From Betaproteobacteria bacterium Ga0077523 (GTDB lineage: Bacteria; Pseudomonadota; Gammaproteobacteria; Burkholderiales; Ga0077523), in assembly GCA_001464695.1 (NCBI GenBank), contig LNDQ01000081.1:1-64000 (forward strand): DNA of 64,000 nt, in the 5' to 3' direction. How positions within the stretch are numbered: the first letter of the stretch is position 1; each line of letters opens with the position of its first letter. Both the position numbers and the translations under genes were made by a program. Below the pieces are notes generated by a model that saw only the letters and a program-made list of their open reading frames with translations, was not told where the DNA came from and searched no databases. Positions 25,685 to 35,911 of this stretch are shown piece by piece.

Positions 25685-26857
25685 ATGGCTGAGATGAACG
25701 ATCTGCCGCGGCGCCGTTTTCTCGGGCAGATCGCCGCGACTGCGGCGCTCGGCATACCATTGCCGGCCATGAGCGCAACGCCAGACCCCTCGTCCGAATC
25801 CTCGTCCCTGGTCCATCTCGAACAGGATGGACTTTCGTTGACCCCGGCGGAAGCGGCTGCCGAGCTCGCCCGGCTGAGCGCGTCCCAGTCGCCCTCGCCG
25901 GACATCTACGGCCTTGGCGGTGTGGTGGAGGAAGTGGAAGCCTACTTCGCCCGCTTGCTCGGGAAGGAACGCGCGCTGTTCATGCCCACGGGCACGCTCG
26001 CCAACCAGCTCGCGTTGCGCGCGCTGGCGGGCAATCGCCGCCGCGTCCTGGTGCAGGACGTGAGCCACGTCTACAACGACACGGGGGATGCCAGTCAGGC
26101 TCTGAGCGGGCTCACGTTGCTGCCGCTCGCACCCGATCGCGCGACGTTCGCATGGGCCGAGGTGGAGCGCACGCTCGGCCGAACCGCATCCGGACGGGTC
26201 GCGACGTCGGTCGGGGCGATCTCGATCGAATCGCCGGTACGCCGCCGTTACGGCGAACTGTTCGATCGCAGCGAGATGGGGCGCATATGCACGGAAGCGC
26301 GCCGCCGCGGTATCGGGCTGCATCTCGACGGCGCGCGGATGTTCATCGCCTCGGCCTACACGGGCATCGCGCCGGCGGAGTACGCCGCCCCCTTCGACAC
26401 CGTCTACGTGTCGTTGTGGAAGTGCTTCAACTCCCTGAACGGTGCGATCCTTGCCGGGCCTGCTGCGCTGCTGGAGGGTATGGTGCATACGCGCCGGATG
26501 TTCGGCGGCGCCCTGTTCAACGCCTGGCCGTCCGCGATACTGGCTCGGCGCTATGCCGAGGGCTTCGTCGGTCGGTTCGCGTCGGCCATTGCGGTGTTCG
26601 ATCAGTTCCAGCGTGCTCTCGCCGGCAGCACGGTCAGGATCGACAAGGTCACGAACGGCACCAACGTGTTTCGTATGAACGTCAACGACGCGAAGGCCGA
26701 GCAGTTGCCGGAGCGGATGCGGGCGCAGGGCGTCGCGATGCCGGCACCGATCCGCGGGAACGATGGGGCCGTATTCGTGCTCAACGTCAACGAGACCTGG
26801 AACCGTACCACGGGAAGCCGCCTGGCCGACCAGATCCGCCGCAGTCTGGCGGGCTGA
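25685..26857 (+). CDS. Tat-exported PLP enzyme of the threonine-aldolase (beta-eliminating lyase) fold
   Basis: A 390-residue protein. It begins with a twin-arginine signal, RRRFLGQIAATAALGIPLPA, then residues ~75-385 resemble low-specificity L-threonine aldolases: PTGTLANQLALRALAG, DGARMFIASAYTG (the HLDGAR motif), and the PLP lysine in DTVYVSLWKCFNSLNGA. Such enzymes split beta-hydroxy amino acids into glycine and an aldehyde. Export would be unusual, because PLP enzymes are usually cytoplasmic; cofactor would have to be bound before Tat transport. Start ATG at 25685 or 25694. A small GNAT protein gene starts 12 bp downstream, suggesting co-transcription. Confidence 0.8.
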   Translation: MAEMNDLPRRRFLGQIAATAALGIPLPAMSATPDPSSESSSLVHLEQDGLSLTPAEAAAELARLSASQSPSPDIYGLGGVVEEVEAYFARLLGKERALFMPTGTLANQLALRALAGNRRRVLVQDVSHVYNDTGDASQALSGLTLLPLAPDRATFAWAEVERTLGRTASGRVATSVGAISIESPVRRRYGELFDRSEMGRICTEARRRGIGLHLDGARMFIASAYTGIAPAEYAAPFDTVYVSLWKCFNSLNGAILAGPAALLEGMVHTRRMFGGALFNAWPSAILARRYAEGFVGRFASAIAVFDQFQRALAGSTVRIDKVTNGTNVFRMNVNDAKAEQLPERMRAQGVAMPAPIRGNDGAVFVLNVNETWNRTTGSRLADQIRRSLAG

Positions 26858-26868
26858 AGGATTGCACC

Positions 26869-27171
26869 ATGCTGACTCTCGGCAACAACGATCCGCTCCA
26901 CCGCTATGAAGCCTTCGACGACGGCGTGCTCGTCGGCTTCTCGGAGTACAACCTGCTCTCCGACAGCGTGATGTTCACCCACACCGAAGTCCTGCCCGAG
27001 CATGGAGGCAAGGGCGTGGGCGGCTTCATCGCTGCCGCGGTGCTCGACGATGCGCGCAAGCAGGGCAAGCACGTGATCCCCGCCTGCCCGTTCATCGCCG
27101 CGTACCTGCGCAAGCATCCCGAGTACCTCGACCTGGTGAAGCCGGAGATCCGGCGCGCGTTCAAGGTCTAG
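26869..27171 (+). CDS. Small GNAT-type N-acetyltransferase (YidJ/YjdJ-like)
   Basis: A 100-residue single-domain protein of the compact GNAT group (COG2388). FTHTEVLPEHGGKGVGGFIAAAVLDD contains the acetyl-CoA binding loop (Gly-rich GGKGVGG), followed by KHVIPACPFIAAYLRKHPEY, whose Cys-Pro-Phe segment is characteristic of these small proteins. Acceptor unknown. Starts 12 bp after the PLP enzyme gene and 54 bp ahead of the SDR gene; all three may share one transcript. Confidence 0.85.
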   Translation: MLTLGNNDPLHRYEAFDDGVLVGFSEYNLLSDSVMFTHTEVLPEHGGKGVGGFIAAAVLDDARKQGKHVIPACPFIAAYLRKHPEYLDLVKPEIRRAFKV

Positions 27172-27225
27172 GGTTCGATCCCGCCGTCGCATCGCGGCGG
27201 CGCTCCTCCACTGCCGCGTCACGCC

Positions 27226-27909
27226 ATGCCGCCTATCGATCTCTCCCACTGCCGCATCCTCCTCACGCAGGCCGACCAGTTCATGGGGCCTGCCCTGCGG
27301 ACGACTCTTGCCGAATGCGGCGCAGACGTCGTAGCGGACACCCGGGCACTGGATGCACCCGAGGCGGCGGCCGCGGCCGTGACGGCCGCAGGGGATATCG
27401 ACGTCCTCCTGGCCAACCTCGCGGTGCCCGCACCATCGACCCCAGCCGCCGACGTCACCGACGCGGAATGGCGGCACGTCTTTGCGCACATGGTCGACCC
27501 GTTGCCGCGCCTGCTGAAAGCCGTGCTGCCGCAGATGCAGGCGCGCGGCCGTGGCCGGTTCCTCGTCATGGGCAGCGCCTCGGCTTTGCGCGGCATGAAA
27601 CGGACGTCCTCATACAGCGCCGCACGGGGAGCGCAGCTCGCCTGGGTGCAGGCAGTCGGCGTCGAGCTGGCGCCGCTCGGCATCCGCGTCAACGCCATCG
27701 CCCAGAATTTTGTCGAGAATCCCACGTACTTTCCGCCCGAGGTGCAGGCGAAGCCTGCGTTCCAGGAACGGCTGAAGCGCGAAGTACCGCTCGGCCGACT
27801 GGTATCCGCACGCGAGGATGCCTTGTTCGCTGCGTACCTGTGCAGCGATGCCGCGGACTGTTTCGTGGGCCAGGCGTTTCCGATCAGCGGCGGTTGGGCC
27901 GTGCGCTGA
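27226..27909 (+). CDS. Halohydrin dehalogenase-like SDR protein
   Basis: A 227-residue short-chain dehydrogenase fold that lacks the cofactor glycine motif TGxxxGxG. In its place it has T14-x4-F19-x-G21 (LTQADQFMG), and the catalytic residues are S117-x12-Y130-x3-R134 (GSASALRGMKRTSSYSAAR). These are the two motifs used to recognise halohydrin dehalogenases (known HheC residues T7/F12/G14 and S132/Y145/R149), in which Arg replaces Lys and the NAD(P) pocket becomes the halide/nucleophile site. The C-terminal half (NPTYFPPEV, then PLGRLV and FVGQAFPISGGW) also lines up with HheC. The predicted reaction is reversible epoxide formation from vicinal halohydrins. No dehalogenation genes are adjacent. 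Confidence 0.85.
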   Translation: MPPIDLSHCRILLTQADQFMGPALRTTLAECGADVVADTRALDAPEAAAAAVTAAGDIDVLLANLAVPAPSTPAADVTDAEWRHVFAHMVDPLPRLLKAVLPQMQARGRGRFLVMGSASALRGMKRTSSYSAARGAQLAWVQAVGVELAPLGIRVNAIAQNFVENPTYFPPEVQAKPAFQERLKREVPLGRLVSAREDALFAAYLCSDAADCFVGQAFPISGGWAVR

Positions 27910-27985
27910 GAGCAGCGGTCGCTGCCTCGGGCATTTCCCCGCGAGCCGGTGTTCGAATCATCGGTGGTCGCGTGGTGGGGCGTTG

Positions 27986-28113
27986 GCTGCCCCCTCCCTA
28001 TCCCTCCCCCGGCACAGCCGGGGGAGGGAATGTACTGCGTGTGAATCTCGCGCCGCCAGCATCCCAAGGCACTCCTTCCCCCGGCAACGCCGGGGGAAGG
28101 TTGGGATGGGGGC
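27986..28113. repeat. Dispersed palindromic intergenic element
   Basis: Left arm begins gctgccccctccctatccct; right end is ggggaaggttgggatggggg. Two near-perfect hairpins, ccctcccccggcacagccgggggaggg type and ccttcccccggcaacgccgggggaagg type, flank a 50-bp spacer. It fills most of the gap before the antiporter gene; the rest (28114-28291) shows no gene. Confidence 0.85.
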
Positions 28114-28291
28114 AAACATCCTCCGCGCTGACGCCGGCGCCGACCTCGTGGTCCCGCGCAGGAAATCCACCGCAACGGTGCGCTCCAGCGCGAACTTGTG
28201 AATGCCATCGTCGTCTCTACTCTGCCCGCGTGCGCGAACCGCGTGGTACATAGTCCCTGCCCGATCAACCTCCCGCCCGCCACGAAGCCCC

Positions 28292-30040
28292 TTGCCCCAC
28301 GAAATCACCCTCATCACCACGATCGCGGCCGCGCTCGGTCTCGCGCTCGTCCTCGGCTTCATCGCCGTCCGCCTCAAACTCCCGGCGCTCGTCGGCTACC
28401 TGGTCGCCGGCATCCTGATCGGCCCGGCCACGCCGGGCTTCGTGGCCGACGTGGAGCTCGCGACTCAGCTCGCCGAGATCGGCGTCATGCTGCTCATGTT
28501 CGGGGTCGGCCTGCATTTTTCGCTGAACGATCTGCTGGCGGTGCGCAAGATCGCGGTGCCTGGGGCCATCGTGCAGATTGCAGTGGCGACCCTGATGGGC
28601 GGCGCCGTCGCGCACTTCTGGGGCTGGAGTCTGGGCGCGAGTCTGGTGTTCGGCCTGGCGCTCTCGGTGGCGAGTACCGTCGTGTTGCTGCGGGCGCTGG
28701 AAAGCCGTGGCGTGCTCGACTCGATCAACGGGCGCATCGCGGTGGGTTGGCTGGTGGTCGAGGACCTCGCCATGGTGCTGGTGCTGGTGCTGCTGCCGCC
28801 GCTCGCGGGATGGCTGGGCGGCGACACAGGCCAACCCGTTGCGCCGGAGCGCAGCCTCACCACCATGCTGCTCATCACGCTCGGCCAGGTCGCCGCGTTC
28901 ATCGCTCTCATGCTGGTCGTCGGCCGACGGGTGTTTCCGTGGGTCCTGTGGCAGGTGGCGCGCACCGGATCGCGCGAGCTCTTCACGTTGTGCGTGATCT
29001 CCGCCGCGGTGGGCATCGCGTTCGGTTCCGGCAAGCTGTTCGGCGTTTCGTTCGCGCTCGGCGCGTTCTTCGCGGGCATGGTGATGCGCGAATCGGCGCT
29101 CAGCCATCGGGCGGCCGACGAATCGTTGCCGCTGCGCGATGCGTTCGCGGTGCTCTTCTTCGTCTCGGTCGGCATGCTGTTCGACCCGGCGATGCTGTTG
29201 CAGGAACCCCTCAAGGTCCTCGCCGTGGTAGCCATCATCGTGATCGGCAAGACACTCGCCGCCTTCCTCATCGTGCTGGCCTTTCGCTACCCGCTCAACA
29301 CGGCACTCACCGTGTCGGCGAGCCTCGCGCAGATCGGCGAGTTCTCGTTCATCCTGGCGGGCCTCGGCGTGGCGATGAAACTGCTGCCGACCGAGGGCCA
29401 GAGCCTGATCCTCGCGGGGGCGCTGATCTCGATCGCGCTCAATCCGCTGTTGTTCAATGCAGTGGAGCCGCTGCAGCGCTGGATACGGTCGCGTTCGAAA
29501 CTCGCCCGCGCCATGGAGCGATCGGACGACCCGCTTGCGGAACTGCCCATGAGCGTGGACCAGAGCCGGCTCACGGAGCACGTGCTGATCGTGGGCTATG
29601 GCCGCGTGGGGCGTCGCATCGGCGAGGCACTCATCGAGCGCGGCGTGCCGATCGTCGTGGCGGAACAGAACCGCGAGGTCGTCGAACAGCTGCGCAGCCG
29701 GGGCATCCCGGCCGTGTCCGGGGACGCGTCCGATCCTGCCGTACTGATCCAGGCGCACGTGCATCGCGCCCACATGCTCGTCATCGCCACGCCCGACGCC
29801 TTCCGGGCCCGCAAGATGATCGACATCGCCCGCACGCTGAAGCCGGACGTGGAGACGCTAGTACGTACTCACAGCGATGAGGAAGCCGAGTTGCTGCGGA
29901 CGGAAAAGGCAGGCATGGTGTTCATCGGGGAACACGAACTGGCGCTCAGCATGACGCGCCACGTGTTGGAGCGGATGGCTGCAGCCCACGAGCACCAGCC
30001 GGGCCAGCAGACGGTGCTCGCAGCAGCGCACAACGGCTGA
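28292..30040 (+). CDS. ybaL: Monovalent cation:proton antiporter-2, YbaL/KefB-type with TrkA-N domain
   Basis: 582 residues: about 12 transmembrane helices, then a cytoplasmic Rossmann TrkA-N domain. The membrane part closely follows E. coli YbaL: GYLVAGILIGPATPGFVAD, EIGVMLLMFGVGLHFSLNDL, SVASTVVLLRALESRGVLDS, FALGAFFAGMVMRESALSHR and FAVLFFVSVGMLFDP. The TrkA-N part has HVLIVGYGRVGRRIGEAL, the NAD(H)-binding glycine motif. Likely K+/H+ exchange gated by nucleotide or glutathione adducts. The start TTG at 28292 aligns with the YbaL N-terminus (LPHEITLITT); the ATG at 28202 would add 30 non-homologous residues. Confidence 0.85.
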   Translation: MPHEITLITTIAAALGLALVLGFIAVRLKLPALVGYLVAGILIGPATPGFVADVELATQLAEIGVMLLMFGVGLHFSLNDLLAVRKIAVPGAIVQIAVATLMGGAVAHFWGWSLGASLVFGLALSVASTVVLLRALESRGVLDSINGRIAVGWLVVEDLAMVLVLVLLPPLAGWLGGDTGQPVAPERSLTTMLLITLGQVAAFIALMLVVGRRVFPWVLWQVARTGSRELFTLCVISAAVGIAFGSGKLFGVSFALGAFFAGMVMRESALSHRAADESLPLRDAFAVLFFVSVGMLFDPAMLLQEPLKVLAVVAIIVIGKTLAAFLIVLAFRYPLNTALTVSASLAQIGEFSFILAGLGVAMKLLPTEGQSLILAGALISIALNPLLFNAVEPLQRWIRSRSKLARAMERSDDPLAELPMSVDQSRLTEHVLIVGYGRVGRRIGEALIERGVPIVVAEQNREVVEQLRSRGIPAVSGDASDPAVLIQAHVHRAHMLVIATPDAFRARKMIDIARTLKPDVETLVRTHSDEEAELLRTEKAGMVFIGEHELALSMTRHVLERMAAAHEHQPGQQTVLAAAHNG

Positions 30041-30048
30041 TGTGACTA

Positions 30049-30130
30049 TCCCCCGATAGGACTTGCGGCCTCTCCCACGGGGGGCCAGCCCTCTTGGGGC
30101 GGCCCGGCGAGGGCTGAGAGCCGAGCCGCG
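30049..30130. repeat. Intergenic repeat related to the element at 53847
   Basis: Starts tcccccgataggacttgcgg and includes ggggggccagccctc with a partner gagggctgag, forming a stem around ttggggcggcccggc. It shares the tcccccgat-gg-tgc-gcc opening and the ggggccagcc block with the repeat after the DUF1499 gene. It sits right after the antiporter stop. Confidence 0.6.
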
Positions 30131-30276
30131 CCAAAATTCTCCCGAATCGCCAGGATCCGCTTGCCCATCGACGATTCCTTGTTATAGTCGCCACACGGTG
30201 GCGAATACGATTCCATTGTCATGGGAATCCATTGGCACCCACTGCCCGGCTGTGGTTCGAACCCAAGGGAATCGTC

Positions 30277-30978
30277 ATGCGTCCTGCTCGCCACACCCGC
30301 CCCGCCTGCGCCGCCCTCGCGGCTGGCCTCTTCGCGCTCGCTGCGTCGCCCTCCGTCCAGGCCATAGTGCTGTTCTCGGAGACGCCGTTCTACACGGTCA
30401 CAGTGTCCCAGCCGGATTCGGATTTCGGAATCGTGCTCAACAACGCGCAGACGACCAGGTTCTCGACGGAAACGCCGTTCCTCCTGGAAGTCGGGGCCTC
30501 GCAGAGCAATTCCGTCACCCTGCACACCAGTGCACGGTTCGATGCCAAGCCCGGCTACATCCTCACGGGCATGACGGTCAGCGGCGCCGCCCCCTCGGAG
30601 GCCTGGGAGGGCGGCTACAGCGTGGGAGGCACCTGGGTCGCCATCAACCCCGGGCCAGCCGCCGATGCGAGCGGCACTTTTCCCACCATTTTCAACGTCA
30701 CCTGGAATCAGAATACCGAGGGTGCGTTTCCACCCGCCACAGTCGGACTGCTCTCTCCGACATTGTTCTTCAGTGCCGACCTCGTCCTGGGTGTGAGCGG
30801 TGCTGCAGATTGCGGCCGCACTGTCTGTGCCCGCACTGGGGACCCGCACGTACGGGTCGACCTGACGTGGGCTGCGGCGCCCATCCCCGAACCCGGCGCA
30901 TGGGCACTGATGTCCGGTGGTCTGGTGCTTCTGGCCGGCATCGGGCTACGGCGATCGCGGGATATCGGCCGCACCTGA
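30277..30978 (+). CDS. PEP-CTERM sorted exported protein of unknown function
   Basis: A 233-residue protein. A signal peptide (ACAALAAGLFALAASPSVQA) is followed by a beta-rich domain without a recognised family (SETPFYTVTVSQPDSDFG, FDAKPGYILTGMTVSGAAP). Two Cys occur close together (ADCGRTVCARTG). The C-terminus is an exosortase signal IPEPGAWALMSGGLVLLAG and a basic stretch LRRSRD. The ATG at 30277 places the signal peptide at the N-terminus; the frame upstream is open but not signal-like. This is the third PEP-CTERM protein in the window. Confidence 0.8.
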   Translation: MRPARHTRPACAALAAGLFALAASPSVQAIVLFSETPFYTVTVSQPDSDFGIVLNNAQTTRFSTETPFLLEVGASQSNSVTLHTSARFDAKPGYILTGMTVSGAAPSEAWEGGYSVGGTWVAINPGPAADASGTFPTIFNVTWNQNTEGAFPPATVGLLSPTLFFSADLVLGVSGAADCGRTVCARTGDPHVRVDLTWAAAPIPEPGAWALMSGGLVLLAGIGLRRSRDIGRT

Positions 30979-31005
30979 CGTAGGCGATCGCAGCTCGAAG
31001 CGGCT

Positions 31006-31983
31006 CTACCGCGGCGCGTCTGCCTTCAGGAAATCCACCACGGCATCGAAGAATGCATGCCGCCCGGCCTGCAAATGCAGCATGTGCCCGGCACGGGGAA
31101 TGACGACATAGCGCTTGTCGGGGTTCGGCAAGCGCGCGAAGAAGGGCAACAGCCCGGTCGTGTCGGCAACATCGTCGTATTGCCCGTGGATCATCAGCAT
31201 CGGCACTGTGATGCGGGCCGGATCCACCATGGGCAGGCCTGTCACCATATCGAGTTGCGGACCGGTGGAAGTGCGCGTTTCGATCGCCGCAGCGGCATCG
31301 GCATACGCTTCGATCGTCTCGAGTTCGGTAACGTCCGCCGGCGTCCGGGACCGGAAGCGAGCCTTCCAGCCGTCGCGCGGCACGACGATCCACGGCCGGC
31401 TCCGATACAACTCGACATCCGCACGACGGCGCACGATGTCGGGGCTGTCCGCGTGCATCTGCGCGTAACTCACGTAGCGGTCGATCTTGTCGCCGTGGGC
31501 CGAAGCGAAGAGTCCCGCGTACTGCGTGGCCCAGGACCAGGCGAGCACATGGACACGCGCCACGCCGCGCTCGCGCCGCACGGCATCGACGACGGCATCG
31601 AGGTCCTCCGCGGCACCATCGGTGGTGACGTGGCCCTCGGGATGCGTCGAGCGCCCGAAGCCGTGCACATCCAGCGCGAACACGTCGAAGCCCGCACGCG
31701 CGAGGCGGTCCATGAGGCTGTAGTCGCTCCGCCCCGGTACCTCGAGATCGAAACTCTCCTTGCCCGCCGTCGCCGAACCGTGAGCGAGGATCACCACGGG
31801 TTTGTCCGCCGGTGAACCGACGAACTTCTCCCACACATGCAGCCGCAGATCGCCGCGCGCAACCCAATGCGTCGCCGCGAGGACTGCCGCATCCTGGTCG
31901 TCCGCAGCGGCGGCAGCAGTGCACGACAGCATCACGGCGAACAGCAACGCCCACTCGCGGGCCGCCAGCCTGTGGATCATCAT
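31006..31983 (-). CDS. Exported alpha/beta hydrolase with an unusual nucleophile elbow
   Basis: 325 residues: signal peptide (MIHRLAAREWALLFAVMLSC, with TAAAAA cleavage region), then an alpha/beta hydrolase fold. The oxyanion region is VVILAHGSAT; the nucleophile Ser lies in VLAWSWATQYAG, where the usual GxSxG glycines are Ala. The acid is likely in MIHGQYDDVAD and the His in PRAGHMLHLQAG. Substrate unknown; esterase or lysophospholipase-like. MM at 31983/31980 starts the protein; GGGGG precedes. Divergent from the PAS histidine kinase gene, with 133 bp between starts. Confidence 0.8.
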   Translation of the reverse strand: MMIHRLAAREWALLFAVMLSCTAAAAADDQDAAVLAATHWVARGDLRLHVWEKFVGSPADKPVVILAHGSATAGKESFDLEVPGRSDYSLMDRLARAGFDVFALDVHGFGRSTHPEGHVTTDGAAEDLDAVVDAVRRERGVARVHVLAWSWATQYAGLFASAHGDKIDRYVSYAQMHADSPDIVRRRADVELYRSRPWIVVPRDGWKARFRSRTPADVTELETIEAYADAAAAIETRTSTGPQLDMVTGLPMVDPARITVPMLMIHGQYDDVADTTGLLPFFARLPNPDKRYVVIPRAGHMLHLQAGRHAFFDAVVDFLKADAPR

Positions 31984-32116
31984 TCGAAGCAATCCCCCGG
32001 AGTCTCGGTGAAGGGCGCCGGCACCCTGGCGGTCCGCGACCGGCCGCCGCAGGTCCGGCACGACGGGAGGATAATGCGGCTCCCCGCCGCCCGGACCGAC
32101 AGCACCTCTCCCCGCC

Positions 32117-34102
32117 GTGGACCTCGACCAGCTCGATCTCGACCTGTACGCGACCGTGTTCGACGTCGCGCGCATCGGCATCTGCGTGATCGACGAGCAG
32201 GGCAGGTTCGTGCGCGTGAACCCGTTCTTCTGCGAGCTGGTACGCCATCGACCGGAGGACCTGGTCGGCCGCCACTATTCGATGGCTGCCCCGCCCGCGG
32301 TGGTCGCGGTGAAGGAGAAGTTCCTGGCGGCACTGCTCGCCGACTCGTCGAAGGTACCGCTCGAATGGGGCATCCGCCGCAGCGACGGCAGCATCTTCGA
32401 CTCGCTGGTGAGCTTCCGGCCGATCACGCGCGCGGACGGGCGCAAGTTCGCGGTGGTGACGTTCTCCGACATCAGCGAAAGCAAGCGCAGCAAACTGGAA
32501 ATCGAGGCCCTCAATCGCGATCTGGAGCAGCGCATCGCCGAGCGCACCTCCGAACTGACGCAGAAGCTCGCCGAACTGACCGAAGCCGACGAGGCGCTGC
32601 GGCACAGCGAGGAGCGGCTGCAGGCGGCGCTCGCGGAGAAGACCGCGATCCTCGAGCATTCGGTGGTAGGCATCGGGCTGCTGCGCGATCGCCGTCTGGA
32701 ATGGTGCAACCGCATGCTCGAAGAGCAGCTCTTCGGCTATCCGCGCGGCTCGCTGACCGGCAAGAACACCGCGATGCTCTATCCGTCGCGCGACGACTAC
32801 GAACGGCTCGGCGCCGAAGCCTATCCGCTGCTCACGCAAGGCCGCATCTACGAGACGCGCGCCCGCATGAAGCGCAGCGACGGATCGCTCTTCTGGTGTT
32901 TCATCAGCGGCCGTGCGATCCGGCCCGACGATCCGGCCCACGGCAGCATCTGGGTGCTGATGGACATCACCTCGCGGCGCAAGCTCGAGGAGGACCTGCG
33001 CCGCACGCTCTCCGAACGCGAGGCGATCCTGCAGTCGTCCGTCATGGGCCTGGCACTCGTGCGCCATCGCGAATACGTGTGGGTGAACAAGCATTTCGAG
33101 TGCGATCTGCTGGGCTACGAAGAAGGCGAACTCGTGGGTCAGTCGGTGCGGCACACCTACGGTTCAGAGCAGGCGTACGACGAACTCGGACCGCTGATCA
33201 ACCGCCAGCTGGTGGACAAGGGGTTCTTCCAGACCGAAGGTCGCGTGCGGCGCAAGGACGGTTCCACCTTCTGGTGCCTGGTGAGCGGTTGCGCGATCGA
33301 TCGCCGCGACCTCACCGTCGGCACCATCTGGACAGTGGTCGACCTGACCCGGCGCAAGGCCGCAGAAGCCGAACTGGTGGACGCACTCGCGCGCGAGAAG
33401 GAGTTGAACGAGATCAAGTCGCGCTTCGTATCGATGACCTCGCACGAGTTTCGAACGCCGCTCGCGACCATCCTGTCCTCCACCGAGCTGCTGGCCGACT
33501 ACGGCGAGCGCCTCTCGGTACACGAGCGCGCCGACCTGATCGGCGGCATCAAGTCAGCGGTGCAGCGGATGACGCGCATGCTGGAGGACATTCTGCTCAT
33601 CGGCCGCTCGGAGGCCGGGCGGCTCGAGTTTCGTCCCCGGCTGCTCGATCTGCGCGGCCTGTGCGTACGCATCGTCGACGAGACACGCGCGGCCGCCCAT
33701 GCGCAGCAGCAAGTACGCCTGCAGTTCGAAGGTGGTGCCGCCGAGCACGTCGTCGACGAGGAGTTGCTGCAGCACATTCTCGGCAACCTGCTCAGCAATG
33801 CCATCAAGTACTCGTCCCCCGAGTCGGCGATCGACGTCCGCGTGGTCTGCGACGGCGGCGCGATCAGGCTCGAGGTGGAGGACAACGGCATCGGCATCCC
33901 GGTGGAGGACCAGGCGCGACTCTTCGAGACGTTCCATCGCGGCCGCAACGTCAATCACATTGCCGGTGCCGGGCTCGGTCTCGCGATCGTGCGCAAGTCG
34001 GTGGAACTGCACGGCGGACGCATCGCGGTGCGCAGCGTGCCGCGCGCAGGTTCCACGTTCACCGTGGTCATTCCCGAGATCGGCGGCGGGTCGCGTGCAT
34101 AA
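32117..34102 (+). CDS. Soluble PAS-domain sensor histidine kinase
   Basis: 661 residues without transmembrane segments. Three PAS domains follow one another (about 8-120, 172-288, 298-412), with PAC-like ends such as VLMDITSRRKLEE and TVVDLTRRKAAEAE; a coiled-coil linker lies near 125-165. The HisKA phosphoacceptor is His443 in SMTSHEFRTPLAT. The HATPase domain shows NLLSNAIKY, EDNGIGIPVEDQARLFETFH and GAGLGLAIVRKSVELHGG. Start GTG at 32117. It overlaps the next gene by 8 bases, so kinase and receiver are translationally coupled. The signal is unknown; a cytosolic redox or small-molecule cue would fit soluble PAS domains. Confidence 0.9.
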   Translation: MDLDQLDLDLYATVFDVARIGICVIDEQGRFVRVNPFFCELVRHRPEDLVGRHYSMAAPPAVVAVKEKFLAALLADSSKVPLEWGIRRSDGSIFDSLVSFRPITRADGRKFAVVTFSDISESKRSKLEIEALNRDLEQRIAERTSELTQKLAELTEADEALRHSEERLQAALAEKTAILEHSVVGIGLLRDRRLEWCNRMLEEQLFGYPRGSLTGKNTAMLYPSRDDYERLGAEAYPLLTQGRIYETRARMKRSDGSLFWCFISGRAIRPDDPAHGSIWVLMDITSRRKLEEDLRRTLSEREAILQSSVMGLALVRHREYVWVNKHFECDLLGYEEGELVGQSVRHTYGSEQAYDELGPLINRQLVDKGFFQTEGRVRRKDGSTFWCLVSGCAIDRRDLTVGTIWTVVDLTRRKAAEAELVDALAREKELNEIKSRFVSMTSHEFRTPLATILSSTELLADYGERLSVHERADLIGGIKSAVQRMTRMLEDILLIGRSEAGRLEFRPRLLDLRGLCVRIVDETRAAAHAQQQVRLQFEGGAAEHVVDEELLQHILGNLLSNAIKYSSPESAIDVRVVCDGGAIRLEVEDNGIGIPVEDQARLFETFHRGRNVNHIAGAGLGLAIVRKSVELHGGRIAVRSVPRAGSTFTVVIPEIGGGSRA

Positions 34103-34468
34103 GATCCTGCTGATCGAGAACGACTCGTCGATCCTGGCGAACTACGCCCGGGTGCTCACGCTCGAGGGCTTCGAGGTGCTGACCGCCATCAACGGCATCG
34201 ACGGCCTGCGGCTCGCCCGGACCCGCGAACCGGATCTCATCCTGTGCGACCTGCGCATGCCTGAAATGGACGGCGACGCCGTGCTCGCCGCCTTGCGCGC
34301 CGACCCGCGCACCGTACGCATGCCTTTCATCTTCATGACCGCCAGCGCCGACCACTCGGAGCGCGCGGCCCGCCTCGCGCAGGGTGCGAACGACTATCTC
34401 GTGAAGCCGATCGAGTTCCGTGTGCTCCTCGAGGCGATTGCCCGCCAGCTCGGCGGTGCCGGCACGTC

Positions 34469-34472
<4 letters not shown>
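34095..34472 (+). CDS. CheY-like single-domain response regulator
   Basis: 125 residues, one receiver domain. The phosphoacceptor is Asp52 in [14 protein letters not shown]; the acidic pair is at ENDSS near the N-terminus; the Thr and Lys switch residues are in [10 protein letters not shown] and [10 protein letters not shown]. There is no output domain, so it probably passes phosphate on or acts by protein contact between the kinase and the downstream activator. GTG start at 34095 overlaps the kinase stop; its own TGA overlaps the GTG of the sigma54 activator (GTGA). Confidence 0.9.
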
Positions 34473-35836
<1,364 letters not shown>

Positions 35837-35841
35837 ATCGA

Positions 35842-35863
35842 CTTGTTGGGCGAGCCCAACAAG
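35842..35863. promoter_or_regulatory. Palindrome 1, candidate GlrR-like activator site
   Basis: CTTGTTGGGC-GA-GCCCAACAAG, a perfect 10-bp-arm inverted repeat. It contains TGTT-N10-AACA, the same geometry as the E. coli GlrR site TGTC-N10-GACA. It is about 150 bp upstream of the sigma54 promoter. It begins only 6 bases after the glrR stop, so a terminator role is the alternative; no T-run follows. Confidence 0.5.
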
Positions 35864-35911
35864 CGAGTATCGCGCGCCGACAAGGACTTGGCCCATGCGG
35901 CCGGCATGGCG

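Noticed and set aside
28198-29880. A second long frame over the antiporter gene
   Set aside because: The composition is Ala/Arg/Gly-rich with no domain; the YbaL reading is unmistakable.
30232-30276. Sigma54 promoter before the third PEP-CTERM gene (tggcac at about 30232)
   Set aside because: The following GC lies only 8 bases from the GG; the required spacing is 10.
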